This document shows positions 7,819-14,698 of a stretch of DNA of 18,027 nt, piece after piece. The stretch is from positions 1-18,027 of the forward strand of contig CBDUQP010000072.1 in the NCBI GenBank assembly GCA_965369385.1, given 5' to 3'. Origin of the DNA: CBDUQP01 sp965369385 (lineage in GTDB: Bacteria; Planctomycetota; Phycisphaerae; SM23-33). The notes under the pieces are model-generated. The model saw only the letters and a list, made by a program, of their open reading frames with translations. It had not been told where the DNA came from and did no database searches. Position numbers and translations under genes: made by a program. Numbering within the stretch: the first letter of the stretch is position 1; every line of letters starts with the position of its first letter.

Positions 7819-9417
7819 TCAGTCGAGCACTTCCTTGAGCAGTTTGTATTCCACCGCGTCTACCATCGCCAGCCATGATGCATCAATGATATTCTCGCTG
7901 ACACCCACGCTGCCGAAATACTGCGAGCGTGCGTTGTCGTGCCAGCCGATTACGACCCGTACCTTGGCGGCGGTCCCGGCGGTGGTGTTCACTATGCTTA
8001 CTTTGTAATCAACCAGATGCAGATCATCCACGTGGGGATAATCTTCGCTGACAGCGGCCCTGAATGCGGTGTAGAGGCTGTCAACCGGTCCGTCTCCTTC
8101 GGCCACGGTATGTCGGACCTTGTCTCCGATGGTAAGCTTGACGATTGCCTCGGTGTCTGGCGTTGCGCCGTTATTGCGGAAGATTACGCAGCGGTAGTGG
8201 TCCAGCTTCCACAGCTCGCTATACCATTTGCCGCCGAGAGTCTTGGCGATGAGCAGGTCGAAACTGGCTTCGGCCGCCTCAAACTGGTAGCCCTCGTTCT
8301 CTCGCTCCATAAGCGTCTGGAGGATCTTCCGCTGGGCTTCCTTGTCGTCGGCGATATTGTACTTTGCGGGCACGGTGGCTGCGATATTGCTCACGCCCGA
8401 CAGTTCGCTGACAAGAATGCGGCGGGCATTGCCCACCACTTGGGGTTCTATGTGTTCGTAGCTGACTGGGTTACGCTGCACGGCGTGTACGTGCATTCCA
8501 CCCTTGTGCGCGAACGCCGAGGCGCCCACGAACGGCTGATTGTCTCGCAGGTTCAGGTTGGCGATTTCATAGACGTAGCGGCTGGCTTCGCTGAGCTTGC
8601 TGAGGGGCTGGCCGTTGAGCACATCCTTACCGCACTTGGTCGCGAGGATGGCGATTGACGAGACCAGATCCGCATTTCCGCATCGTTCGCCGATCCCGTT
8701 GATCGTGCCCTGTATCTGGATTGCGCCATGTTTAACGCTTTCTATAGTGTTGGCGACTGCCAGGTCGGAATCATTGTGACAGTGGATGCCCAGCTTGGCA
8801 TCAGGCAGTTCCGCCAGCACCGCATCCATGGTTTGTCCGATTTGCTCCGGTAGCGAGCCGCCGTTGGTATCGCACAGCACCAGCCGCTGGGCACCGGCCT
8901 CCCATGCGGCGCGGAGAGTCTTCATCGCGCATGCGGGATTGGCACGCCATCCGTCAAAAAAATGCTCGGCGTCGTATATGGTTATTCTGTCGTGTTTCTC
9001 CATCAGTGCAACCGAGTCGGCGATCATTGCCAGGTTTTCGTCCTCGTCTATCCTGAGAATGTCTCGAAGGTGCAGATCCCAGCTTTTGCCCACGATGGTT
9101 ACCACGGGGGCTTCGCTGGCGAGAAGGGCTCTCATTCCCGTGTCATCGGCGGCTGAGATTCCTTTGCGGCGGGTCATTCCGAACGCGGCGAGCTTTGCGT
9201 GCTTGAAGTTGATTTTCCGCACTTCGGCGAAGAAAGCTTCGTCCTTGGGGTTGCTGAGCGGGTATCCGCCTTCGATGTAGTCAACGCCCAGTTCGTCCAG
9301 AGCGCTTGCGATCAGGAGTTTATCTTGCCCGGATAGGCTCACGCCCTGCGATTGTGTACCGTCGCGAAGTGTGCTGTCGTATATTTCAACTTTGTTGTTT
9401 TTGCTGTTGTCAGTCAT
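7819..9417 (-). CDS. cimA: (R)-citramalate synthase
   Basis: Condenses acetyl-CoA with pyruvate to citramalate, the first step of the threonine-independent route to isoleucine. With the ATG at 9417 it has 532 residues, normal for the long CimA type; GTG codons at 9429 and 9426 are alternative starts. Features are YDSTLRDGTQSQGVSLS near residues 13-29 (DRE-TIM barrel R-D-G-Q signature), HCHNDSDLAVAN from 212 (metal-binding His pair), GTINGIGERCGN (237-248), KGGMHVHAV, and a C-terminal LeuA-type regulatory dimer domain (about 390-532). GERCGN and the absence of a typical LeuA N-terminus favour CimA over isopropylmalate synthase. It is the first gene of a likely cimA-valS transcript and is preceded by an elaborate leader (9418-9809). 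Confidence 0.93.
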   Translation of the reverse strand: MTDNSKNNKVEIYDSTLRDGTQSQGVSLSGQDKLLIASALDELGVDYIEGGYPLSNPKDEAFFAEVRKINFKHAKLAAFGMTRRKGISAADDTGMRALLASEAPVVTIVGKSWDLHLRDILRIDEDENLAMIADSVALMEKHDRITIYDAEHFFDGWRANPACAMKTLRAAWEAGAQRLVLCDTNGGSLPEQIGQTMDAVLAELPDAKLGIHCHNDSDLAVANTIESVKHGAIQIQGTINGIGERCGNADLVSSIAILATKCGKDVLNGQPLSKLSEASRYVYEIANLNLRDNQPFVGASAFAHKGGMHVHAVQRNPVSYEHIEPQVVGNARRILVSELSGVSNIAATVPAKYNIADDKEAQRKILQTLMERENEGYQFEAAEASFDLLIAKTLGGKWYSELWKLDHYRCVIFRNNGATPDTEAIVKLTIGDKVRHTVAEGDGPVDSLYTAFRAAVSEDYPHVDDLHLVDYKVSIVNTTAGTAAKVRVVIGWHDNARSQYFGSVGVSENIIDASWLAMVDAVEYKLLKEVLD

Positions 9418-9431
9418 AATATTCACCACCG

Positions 9432-9449
9432 AACCCTAATGTGAGGGTT
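9432..9449 (-). repeat. Hairpin just before the cimA ribosome-binding site
   Basis: AACCCT (9449-9444) and AGGGTT (9437-9432) form a perfect 6-bp stem with the loop CACATT. It ends a few bases before the GGTGGTG that serves as the weak Shine-Dalgarno of cimA. It could influence ribosome access or protect the 5' end of a processed message. Confidence 0.45.
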
Positions 9450-9493
9450 TTCTCTATAAGGAGTATTGCGGGTATCAAGAGTCCCGGAAGCAC

Positions 9494-9528
9494 AAAAAAA
9501 GCCCCGAAGACGTTTCTCGCCTCAGGGC
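9494..9528 (-). terminator. Intrinsic terminator (attenuator) in the cimA leader
   Basis: On the minus strand GCCCTGAGG (9528-9520) pairs with CTTCGGGGC (9509-9501) over 9 bp, including two G-U pairs. The loop is 10 nt and seven T residues follow (9500-9494). It lies 77 bp upstream of the cimA ATG and downstream of a near-consensus promoter on the same strand. It would therefore stop transcription before cimA unless it is prevented from folding. The upstream segment CAGGGC (9630-9625) is complementary to GCCCTG of its 5' arm and is a candidate antiterminator. Confidence 0.75.
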
Positions 9529-9551
9529 CGGAGATTGTCGTTCTCGTCACC

Positions 9552-9656
9552 CTATGGCGTACAGATTGCTATATCGGTGATAATACCTACGCGGACACAC
9601 GCACCAGCCTTGGCGGCATCTAAAGCCCTGCTCAGGTTGTGTGCGATTGTCCGCAT
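9552..9656 (-). CDS. Candidate 34-residue leader peptide upstream of cimA
   Basis: The ATG at 9656 is preceded by GAGGTGAGG with 5 nt spacing, one of the best ribosome-binding sites in the window. The peptide ends in VRVGIITDIAICTP, with four Ile in seven residues (IITDIAI), and stops with TAG 23 nt before the terminator stem. This is the layout of a translation-coupled attenuator for a branched-chain amino-acid gene. A longer in-frame version from GTG 9752 (66 residues) lacks a good ribosome-binding site. The same bases also form a long RNA stem, so the ORF could be fortuitous. No known protein family is recognised. Confidence 0.35.
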   Translation of the reverse strand: MRTIAHNLSRALDAAKAGACVRVGIITDIAICTP

Positions 9657-9815
9657 TTTGTCCTCACCTCTGTATGGCATCCGTATGCCGGGATACTTTT
9701 TAAAGGTCAATCTTCCGTCAGTTCCAAACTGAACCGGCCTCGTCATAGCCACGCGAGCCAGTCCGGGGTTTCATCAATAATTATGTCTGCTACGGAGTAC
9801 TAATTGTTTCGTGCA

Positions 9816-9843
9816 ATTATATCGGCCCGGAACTGCAAGTCAA
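9816..9843 (-). promoter_or_regulatory. Near-consensus sigma70-type promoter of the cimA transcript
   Basis: TTGACT (9843-9838) and TATAAT (9821-9816) are separated by 16 bp, giving 11 of 12 consensus matches. The predicted start near 9809 leaves a leader of about 390 nt before cimA. An inverted repeat AACTGC/GCAGTT (9856-9851 with 9836-9831) flanks the -35 and could be an operator. The promoter lies directly downstream of the SH3-protein stop, with no terminator seen between them. Confidence 0.7.
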
Positions 9844-9871
9844 TCAAGTGGCAGTTACTGTTTTGGGGCGA

Positions 9872-12580
9872 TCACTCGTATTCTTCTTCGTCAACGGCTT
9901 CGTCATCGGCGGTGCTCTCTGAGTCATCATCGTCGGGGTCTGCCAGTGGCAGGCCTTCAGGAGCGTCGATTTCGTCATCATCGGCGGAAACTTCAACGTC
10001 TTCTTCATCGTCAACTGTCAGTGTGATCTCTTCGCCTGAGTCTTCTTTGGCTTCGGCAGCGTCTTTGGCGTCCTTTATGACCTTAGCGTCATCGTCAGGT
10101 GCGGGCTTTGCCGGTTCTTCAGCTGTCGGCTTGAGGGCTGGTTGTGATGCTGCAGTGTTTGATGCGATCGGCTTGGCTACAGCAGAGGGCAGTGGTTTTG
10201 CCTTCGGGGCGGTTTTTGCTTTGGCGGGCGTTTTTGCCAGGGGGACAGCGGGGGGCGCCGGCTTTTTTGTGACTTTCGGTTTGACTGTTATGGGTATGCT
10301 CTTGGTGATGACGATTGGTTTCGGTTTGACAATTGGCGCGGGGATAACTACAGGCCTGACCGCCTGGGGGGTGACGGGTTTGGGCTTGACCAGCGTGGGC
10401 TTCGCCATTGTCGCAACGGGTGCGGGCTGCACGCGGTAAGTGGATGAGGAATCGGCCGAGATATTGGCGGCCTTTGGACGTGGGGGTTCTGCCGACACGC
10501 GTCTTGCGGCGGGCAATTTTACGGGATTAGCGAAGTGTTCTTCATCACCCGAGACTCTTTTGACGGGCTTGGGTTTGGATGCACGAGGTCTCTTTGGAAT
10601 GGGTGTTGGGTTCGGCGTAGCCAAGGCGGCGGCAGTGGGTTTGATCGGCTGGGGTGCCTTGGGTTTGATTACGGGTGCAGCGGTCGGGGCGAGGGCAGCG
10701 GCAGGAAGGCGAATGCTCGGGCCTACGCTCGGGGTCGGTGTGATTTTTGTTTTGGGCTCGACAACCGTTACCGGCTGGCGGGTGCTGTGTGGTATGGCGG
10801 CGATAGGCCTGGCGGAAACCGGGGTAGCCTTGGGCAATGTCTTTACGGGAGGCTTGACCACAGCCTTGACTACGGGTTTGACCACGGGCTTGACCACGGG
10901 CTTGACCACGGGTTTGACTACGGGTTTGACTACGGGCTTGACCATGGGCTTGACCATGGGCTTGACCACGGGTTTGACTACGGGTTTGACTACGGGCTTG
11001 ACTACGGGTTTGACTACGGGCTTGACCATGGGCTTGACTACGGGCTTGACTACGGGCTTGACTACGGGCTTTGGGGCAACCTTCGCGGTGGTCTTGGCAG
11101 CAGGTGTTTTTGTCTCTGTTTTGATCTTGGGTGCTGCTGGTTTCTCTGTGCTGGCTGGTTTTGCCTTTGGCGCAGGTGCGGGAGTTGCCTTGGCAGGTGT
11201 TGCCTTTGGGGCAGGTTTTCTTACAGGAGCCGGTTTTGCCTTTGGGGCGGGTTTGGGTTTGGCTGTAGCCTTGGGTGTCGGCTTCTTCGGCGCAACGGGT
11301 TTTGGGGCGGGTTTCGGCATGGGGCCGACCTTCGGCGCGGGCGGAAGGGGGATATCGCCCTTGGGGTTCAGCACAACCACCTCGTTAACATCGATGATGT
11401 CGAGATTGAGCGACGGATCGAACCGTCCCGTTCCATAAACGCCGATTCTCTTTCCGACGTACTGCTGGAGCTTCACGCTGCCGGTGGGGCATTGCACGTA
11501 GGCGCTGATTCTGCGTGTTCCGGTTCTGTAGACAATATATCGCTTGGCCTTGTGTTTTCCGCCGCTGAACAGACAGCTTGGTCCGAGCGTGCCAACGGCG
11601 TTGAAGGGGCGAATCCTGCGGACCTGTTTGACGGCATCCTTGCTCTTCTGGAGAGACAGATGCTTCTGCTCGTCCATGGCCTTTCTTGTAATCTCGTCGG
11701 CTCGGGCGATTTCCCTCTGGGTGTCCATATCGTACTGAAGGAACTTAATGTAGTAGTCCACGTAAGGCTTGAGCGGGCTTTCCTTGGACAACTTGAATGC
11801 CTTGAATTCGCTCATCAGCCCGAGAATGTCCCGCTTGGCCGCAGGTTTCTCGTATTCGGCGTGAAGCTTCTTTTCCAGCTTGCGGAAGGCCGACATGTCA
11901 TCGTCATCCACGTCATCAATTGTCACGGTGTCGTCGGCGGGCTCATCTTTCGTCTTGGCGGTTGTTTCCGCATCATCTACGGTATTATTATTGTTATCAG
12001 CGTCTTCTTTGGTATCGGTATCGTCATTGTCGGCGATGTCTTCATCGGCCAGGCGTTTGGCAAACTTGGCGAATACCCAGTAATGAACCTTCGGTGGGCA
12101 TTTGATTTTGTACCACTGGCCATGATCGTCACTGACTGCTCCGAGCACCTGAACGCTGCTGCCGTTGCGAAGTCGCTTCACCATGATGCGCCAGTTGCCG
12201 GTTCGCAGGTTCCCCGCTGCGCGGATGCGTGCCCTCGATTTGGGATTGCTTGTGGTGATCGTACCTGAGATACCGTCCTCATCGACCTTCACGAGCTTTT
12301 TGGCTACTACACTGTAGCATCCCTTTGTGGGGAGGATCTTGAGCCATCCTTTTCGCTCGCCTACAACGGTTACCCTGTCACCCGTGTTCAGTTGGGTGCA
12401 GAAGTAGTAGTTGTTGTGCCCGGAGGAATCGCCCGCGCCACATCGCACATTCACTTTGCTTGCGGTGATCTCTGCGGTGTAGGGGAAATCGTCGCTTTGT
12501 GCGGGCGATTGTGCCTGAGCAACGGCGATACAAGACATGAGCACCACGCCAAGAGCAAAGGCTGTCATCCGTGAGTTCAT
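9872..12580 (-). CDS. Exported SH3-domain protein with a long Lys/Pro/Ala-rich tail
   Basis: 902 residues from an ATG with a strong GGAAGGAG site. The N-terminus is a signal peptide (cleavage near AQA at 23). Two bacterial SH3-like domains follow: about 33-98 (ASKVNVRCGAG...GWLKILPTKGCYSVVAKKLV) and about 105-175 (RIRAAGNLRTGNW...QWYKIKCPPKVHYWVFAKF). Next come an Asp/Asn-rich acidic linker (178-236), a helical region (237-310), and a beta-rich section ending KRIGVYGTGRFDPSLNLDIIDVNEVVVL, which resembles an OB-type fold. From about 410 to the end the protein is low complexity: Lys/Pro/Ala stretches, 18 tandem V-V-K-P-like units, and a strongly acidic C-terminus (DDDDS, DEEEYE). SH3b domains often bind cell-wall peptides. 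A periplasmic, wall-spanning role is inferred; the specific function is unknown. Confidence 0.85.
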   Translation of the reverse strand: MNSRMTAFALGVVLMSCIAVAQAQSPAQSDDFPYTAEITASKVNVRCGAGDSSGHNNYYFCTQLNTGDRVTVVGERKGWLKILPTKGCYSVVAKKLVKVDEDGISGTITTSNPKSRARIRAAGNLRTGNWRIMVKRLRNGSSVQVLGAVSDDHGQWYKIKCPPKVHYWVFAKFAKRLADEDIADNDDTDTKEDADNNNNTVDDAETTAKTKDEPADDTVTIDDVDDDDMSAFRKLEKKLHAEYEKPAAKRDILGLMSEFKAFKLSKESPLKPYVDYYIKFLQYDMDTQREIARADEITRKAMDEQKHLSLQKSKDAVKQVRRIRPFNAVGTLGPSCLFSGGKHKAKRYIVYRTGTRRISAYVQCPTGSVKLQQYVGKRIGVYGTGRFDPSLNLDIIDVNEVVVLNPKGDIPLPPAPKVGPMPKPAPKPVAPKKPTPKATAKPKPAPKAKPAPVRKPAPKATPAKATPAPAPKAKPASTEKPAAPKIKTETKTPAAKTTAKVAPKPVVKPVVKPVVKPMVKPVVKPVVKPVVKPVVKPVVKPMVKPMVKPVVKPVVKPVVKPVVKPVVKPVVKAVVKPPVKTLPKATPVSARPIAAIPHSTRQPVTVVEPKTKITPTPSVGPSIRLPAAALAPTAAPVIKPKAPQPIKPTAAALATPNPTPIPKRPRASKPKPVKRVSGDEEHFANPVKLPAARRVSAEPPRPKAANISADSSSTYRVQPAPVATMAKPTLVKPKPVTPQAVRPVVIPAPIVKPKPIVITKSIPITVKPKVTKKPAPPAVPLAKTPAKAKTAPKAKPLPSAVAKPIASNTAASQPALKPTAEEPAKPAPDDDAKVIKDAKDAAEAKEDSGEEITLTVDDEEDVEVSADDDEIDAPEGLPLADPDDDDSESTADDEAVDEEEYE
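10850..11065 (-). repeat. Tandem 12-bp repeat, 18 units, encoding V-V-K-P
   Basis: Exactly 216 bp of 12-bp units (minus-strand form GTAGTCAAGCCC with GTG, ATG and GTC/GTG variants) code for V/M-V-K-P, with one VVKA, inside the SH3-protein tail. Substitutions are mostly in the first two codons and clustered, as expected from slippage or unequal exchange. The repeat length is a multiple of three, so copy-number change keeps the frame. It also creates long spurious open frames on the plus strand. Confidence 0.95.
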
Positions 12581-12604
12581 AAGTTTCTCCTTCCGGCCGG
12601 GGAA

Positions 12605-12757
12605 GTTTTTTGTCGGGGCGAAGGAAGCTGCCTGGATATTCTCATGCTGTTGCCTGCCTTTGGCAGGTTGCCATCTGACGGTTCATGTATAATAGGCCTG
12701 CGTTTTTTGTCGAGGCGAAGGAAGCTGCCTGATTTTTTTCATGCTATAGCCTGCCTT
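12605..12757. repeat. 56-bp imperfect direct repeat in the SH3-gene 5' region
   Basis: Copies at 12605-12660 and 12702-12757 start 97 bp apart and agree at 49 of 56 positions by my alignment. The core, GGCGAAGGAAGCTGCCTG on the plus strand, is identical. The first copy is followed by a CCTGCC-TTT-GGCAGG hairpin. On the minus strand each copy contains an ATG ORF: 12742-12683 (19 codons) and 12645-12577 (22 codons), both with the RQLPSPRQKT core. The second ends in TGA overlapping the SH3-gene ATG as ATGA. A TCGACA-16-TATACA promoter-like element lies between the copies. Confidence 0.85.
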
Positions 12758-12758
12758 C

Positions 12759-12843
12759 CAGCCGGTTGGGCTCCAGTGTTTTGCGAGAGAAGCGGAGCCA
12801 TTAACCGGATACCATTTCGGAAGTTAGCATTTCCAACCGGCTG
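12759..12843. repeat. Nested inverted repeats in the SH3-gene promoter region
   Basis: CAGCCGGTTGG (12759-12769) is the perfect complement of CCAACCGGCTG (12833-12843). Inside lies a second pairing, CCGGTT (12762-12767) with AACCGG (12803-12808) and GGCTCC (12769-12774) with GGAGCC (12794-12799). The left arm can therefore pair with either of two right arms. The outer right arm fills most of the spacer of the predicted promoter. The inner pair would form a hairpin at the very 5' end of the transcript. Confidence 0.75.
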
Positions 12844-12849
12844 TGTCAA
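12821..12849 (-). promoter_or_regulatory. Candidate promoter of the SH3-protein gene
   Basis: TTGACA (12849-12844, full consensus) is followed after 17 bp by TAACTT (12826-12821) with an upstream TGC, an extended -10. The predicted start near 12814 gives a 5' UTR of about 235 nt that contains the hairpin and both copies of the 56-bp repeat. The -10 is weak alone, so the extended element matters. From 12850 to 12986 I see nothing convincing apart from the end of the kinase transcript. Confidence 0.5.
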
Positions 12850-12986
12850 CCGAAACGACGGCGTTTGTCTGTTGGTATCGGCGAATGCACGACTTGCTGT
12901 GTGCGATTAGGGGGAATTCTACGCCAATCGGGCGCAAAAAGACAGGTTGATGGTGAATGCGAATGTAGTAGCGATTGCGGCAGCGT

Positions 12987-13754
12987 TCAGGCCGGCAGGT
13001 TTACGGTGAAGGTCGCACCTTTGCCCAAGGTGCTTTCGACGCTGATGGTACCGCCGAGGGAGTTGATGATTTCGCGACAGATTGTAAGGCCCAGACCGTG
13101 TCCCTTGTTGGAACTGCATTCATTGGAATGCGTGGTGAAGAAGGGTTCGAAGATGTTTATGATGTTCTCTGCGGGTATGCCAACGCCGGTATCGCTGATG
13201 GTGATTGTGACGTTCTGGTCTTTTTCGATGGCGGCTATGTCTATTTTGCGGATATGGGTGGATGCCATTGTGGCGTTGCGTGCGTTAAGTATAAGATTGA
13301 GAAAGACTTGCTGGAGTTCGACACGGTGAGTCAAGATGTTTAACTCGGTGTCTATATCTATAGTCAGATCGATGCAATCCTTCTCGGGTTTCCGGGCCAT
13401 TGCCTCAAGGGTTTCGACCACAAGAGAATGGATGTTGACTCTTTCGCTGTGGCTTGAACTATCGGGGCAGGTCATGCCAAGGATGGCTTGGCAGATAGTT
13501 GTGGCTCGTTGCCCGCCGTCAGCGGCCTTGGCAATGGCTTTTTCGGACAGTTTTGGGTTCTTTTTGGCAAGTTCGGCGTAGCTGATGATGGGTGTGAGAA
13601 TATTATTGAACTCATGGGCGATCATGGCGGCCATGGTTCCCACGGAGGCAAGCCGTTGTGCTTCGCGAAGTTGTTTGCGCAAGGCGGTTACTTCGTTGGT
13701 CAGTTTTTCAACCTGTTTCGTATGGTCAGCTTTTAGATTTTGGACTATCGCCAC
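12987..13754 (-). CDS. Soluble orphan histidine kinase, NtrB-like
   Basis: 255 residues starting at GTG 13754, supported by GAGG 5 nt upstream. An N-terminal coiled coil (about 5-35) leads straight into a dimerisation/phosphoacceptor helix, MAAMIAHEFNNILTPIISYAEL, with H47 the predicted phosphorylated His. The ATP-binding domain has the N box (LNLILNARNA, 152-161), G1 (DTGVGIP, 188-194), F box (FEPFFTT, 202-208) and G2 (GHGLGLTICREII, 218-230). The HEFNN form places it near NtrB-type kinases. No membrane segment, PAS, GAF or receiver domain is present, so input probably comes through a partner or the coiled coil. No response regulator is encoded in the window. It is divergent from the small gene at 13878. 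Confidence 0.93.
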   Translation of the reverse strand: MAIVQNLKADHTKQVEKLTNEVTALRKQLREAQRLASVGTMAAMIAHEFNNILTPIISYAELAKKNPKLSEKAIAKAADGGQRATTICQAILGMTCPDSSSHSERVNIHSLVVETLEAMARKPEKDCIDLTIDIDTELNILTHRVELQQVFLNLILNARNATMASTHIRKIDIAAIEKDQNVTITISDTGVGIPAENIINIFEPFFTTHSNECSSNKGHGLGLTICREIINSLGGTISVESTLGKGATFTVNLPA

Positions 13755-13877
13755 GAGTTCCTCGCTGGATTACCGTAAGCTATCGCTTGCATATGTTGTT
13801 ACTGTCGATTAAAGAAAATACCCTAACTTATCCTCAGTTATTATCGGTAGCAGTAGGTGATTACTTTAGGTCTATAA

Positions 13878-14162
13878 ATGGTGAATCTTGAATCAAAACT
13901 CATTGAATTGATTGAATTTGCCGAATCGCTGGGATTTGAGGTGCGTTCGGCTGTTGCTACGGGAACAAGCGAGCATCCAGGCGGGGCGATGATTCGTCTC
14001 GGACGGCGTGAGATAATCCTGCTGGAACCCCAAGCTTCCGTACCTGACCAGATAGGGGTAGTTGCGGCCGCGATTGCAAAAAAGCCTGAAACGGAGGAGA
14101 TTTTCCTTACTCCTGACCTGCGTGAGATAATAGACTCCTATGCAGATGTGGAGTTGGACTGA
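13878..14162 (+). CDS. Small conserved-looking protein of unknown function
   Basis: 94 residues, acidic, with no signal peptide and no membrane segment. The sequence has an N-terminal helix (LESKLIELIEFAESLGFEV), a strand pair around GGAMIRLGRREIILLEP, a helix DQIGVVAAAIAKK, and a C-terminal LTPDLREIIDSY. The pattern GG-x-x-R-x-G-R-x-x-I-x-L-x-P followed by a helix looks like a compact conserved domain, but I do not recognise a named family. The ATG is preceded by a weak AGG. The 53-bp gap to acpS on the same strand suggests co-transcription. The codon pattern resembles its neighbours. Confidence 0.7.
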   Translation: MVNLESKLIELIEFAESLGFEVRSAVATGTSEHPGGAMIRLGRREIILLEPQASVPDQIGVVAAAIAKKPETEEIFLTPDLREIIDSYADVELD

Positions 14163-14215
14163 TTTGTGACTGTAATTCCCGCTGTTGGCGGAGAAGGACG
14201 CAACCAAGAGGTGGT

Positions 14216-14605
14216 ATGAGTATTATCGGACATGGTGTTGATATTGTCGAATGCAAGCGAATCCAAGAGCTTATGGATCGCCACAAAGAGCGATTTCTGG
14301 AACGGATATTCACTGCCACTGAGCTGGAGTATTGCCTGGGTCGCAAGCGGGAACTGGAGCACCTTTCAGGCAGGTTTGCCGCGAAAGAAGCGGTGTTGAA
14401 GGTACTGGGAACCGGATGGCGCGACGGTATCAGGTGGGACGATATCGAGGTGATTAACGATGATCTTGGTTGCCCGAAGGTTACGCTGAAGGGCAAATGC
14501 GGGGAAATAGCAGGTCAGCTCAAGATTACACGTGTTCTCATCTCCATAAGCCACATAGAGACCCACGCCGTCGCATCTGCCATCGCGGTGAGCGAACCAT
14601 CGTAG
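14216..14605 (+). CDS. acpS: Holo-[acyl-carrier-protein] synthase
   Basis: Transfers 4'-phosphopantetheine from CoA to the serine of apo-ACP, enabling fatty-acid synthesis. The 129-residue length is typical. The Mg-binding Asp is in GHGVDIVECKRI (D9). The second signature, SGRFAAKEAVLKVLGTGW (51-68), carries E58 and K62. The C-terminal ISISHIETHAVASAIAV fits the last strand of the fold. A good Shine-Dalgarno (AGAGGTGG) lies 3-4 nt before the ATG. It follows the small 94-residue gene and is the last gene before a strong promoter at 14658. Confidence 0.95.
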   Translation: MSIIGHGVDIVECKRIQELMDRHKERFLERIFTATELEYCLGRKRELEHLSGRFAAKEAVLKVLGTGWRDGIRWDDIEVINDDLGCPKVTLKGKCGEIAGQLKITRVLISISHIETHAVASAIAVSEPS

Positions 14606-14657
14606 CAGAAAGTGCTCGGAGGCGTGTGGGCACATGTGCGAGAGCCTATCTATAGTG

Positions 14658-14685
14658 TTGACAGCGTCCTTGGGGTATCTATAAT
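14658..14685 (+). promoter_or_regulatory. Perfect-consensus sigma70-type promoter for the HEAT-protein gene
   Basis: TTGACA (14658-14663) and TATAAT (14680-14685) are both full consensus, separated by 16 bp. The predicted start is near 14692, leaving a 5' UTR of about 200 nt before the gene at 14890. Such a promoter would be strong unless repressed; the 19-bp palindrome right after it is a likely control site. Confidence 0.8.
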
Positions 14686-14698
14686 CATCATTCGGTGC

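Larger units (their letters stand above)
9494..9809 (-). promoter_or_regulatory. Structured leader RNA of cimA, candidate attenuator or riboswitch
   Basis: About 315 nt run from the predicted transcription start to the terminator, with several clear pairings. TCAGTT/AACTGA (9732-9727 with 9723-9718, 3-nt loop). GGCAT/ATGCC (9689-9685 with 9680-9676, loop ACGG), extended by GTAT/ATAC across a CCC bulge. A long-range stem joins GCGGACA (9654-9648) to TGTCCGC (9597-9591) and continues inward through CGCAC/GTGCG after a 2x2 internal loop. The terminator closes the leader. I do not recognise a known riboswitch or T-box: AGGGTG occurs near 9556 but is not followed by the T-box consensus. Position ahead of an isoleucine-pathway gene suggests amino-acid-responsive control. 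This is inference; structure is read by eye. Confidence 0.55.

Noticed and set aside
7939..8658. 239-codon plus-strand open frame
   Set aside because: Antisense to cimA with its conserved catalytic motifs; no ribosome-binding site or domain support.
9494..9560. T-box riboswitch
   Set aside because: AGGGTG is present before the terminator, but the rest of the T-box consensus and a recognisable stem I with specifier loop are not found by eye.
9552..9752. 66-residue protein from GTG 9752 with an FGTDG stretch like phosphohexomutase N-termini
   Set aside because: The FGTDG match is five residues, the rest does not resemble that family, and the GTG has no ribosome-binding site. The shorter form from 9656 is better supported.
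10440..12268. Long plus-strand open frames (332 and 577 codons) rich in Gly-Leu-Thr or Gly-Leu-Asp repeats
   Set aside because: They are antisense reflections of the 12-bp repeat and the Lys/Pro-rich tail of the SH3 protein, whose minus-strand frame has a signal peptide, domains and a good ribosome-binding site.
14626..14645. GCACATGTGC palindrome after acpS as a terminator
   Set aside because: Lacks a following T tract and a stable stem extension; more likely chance.
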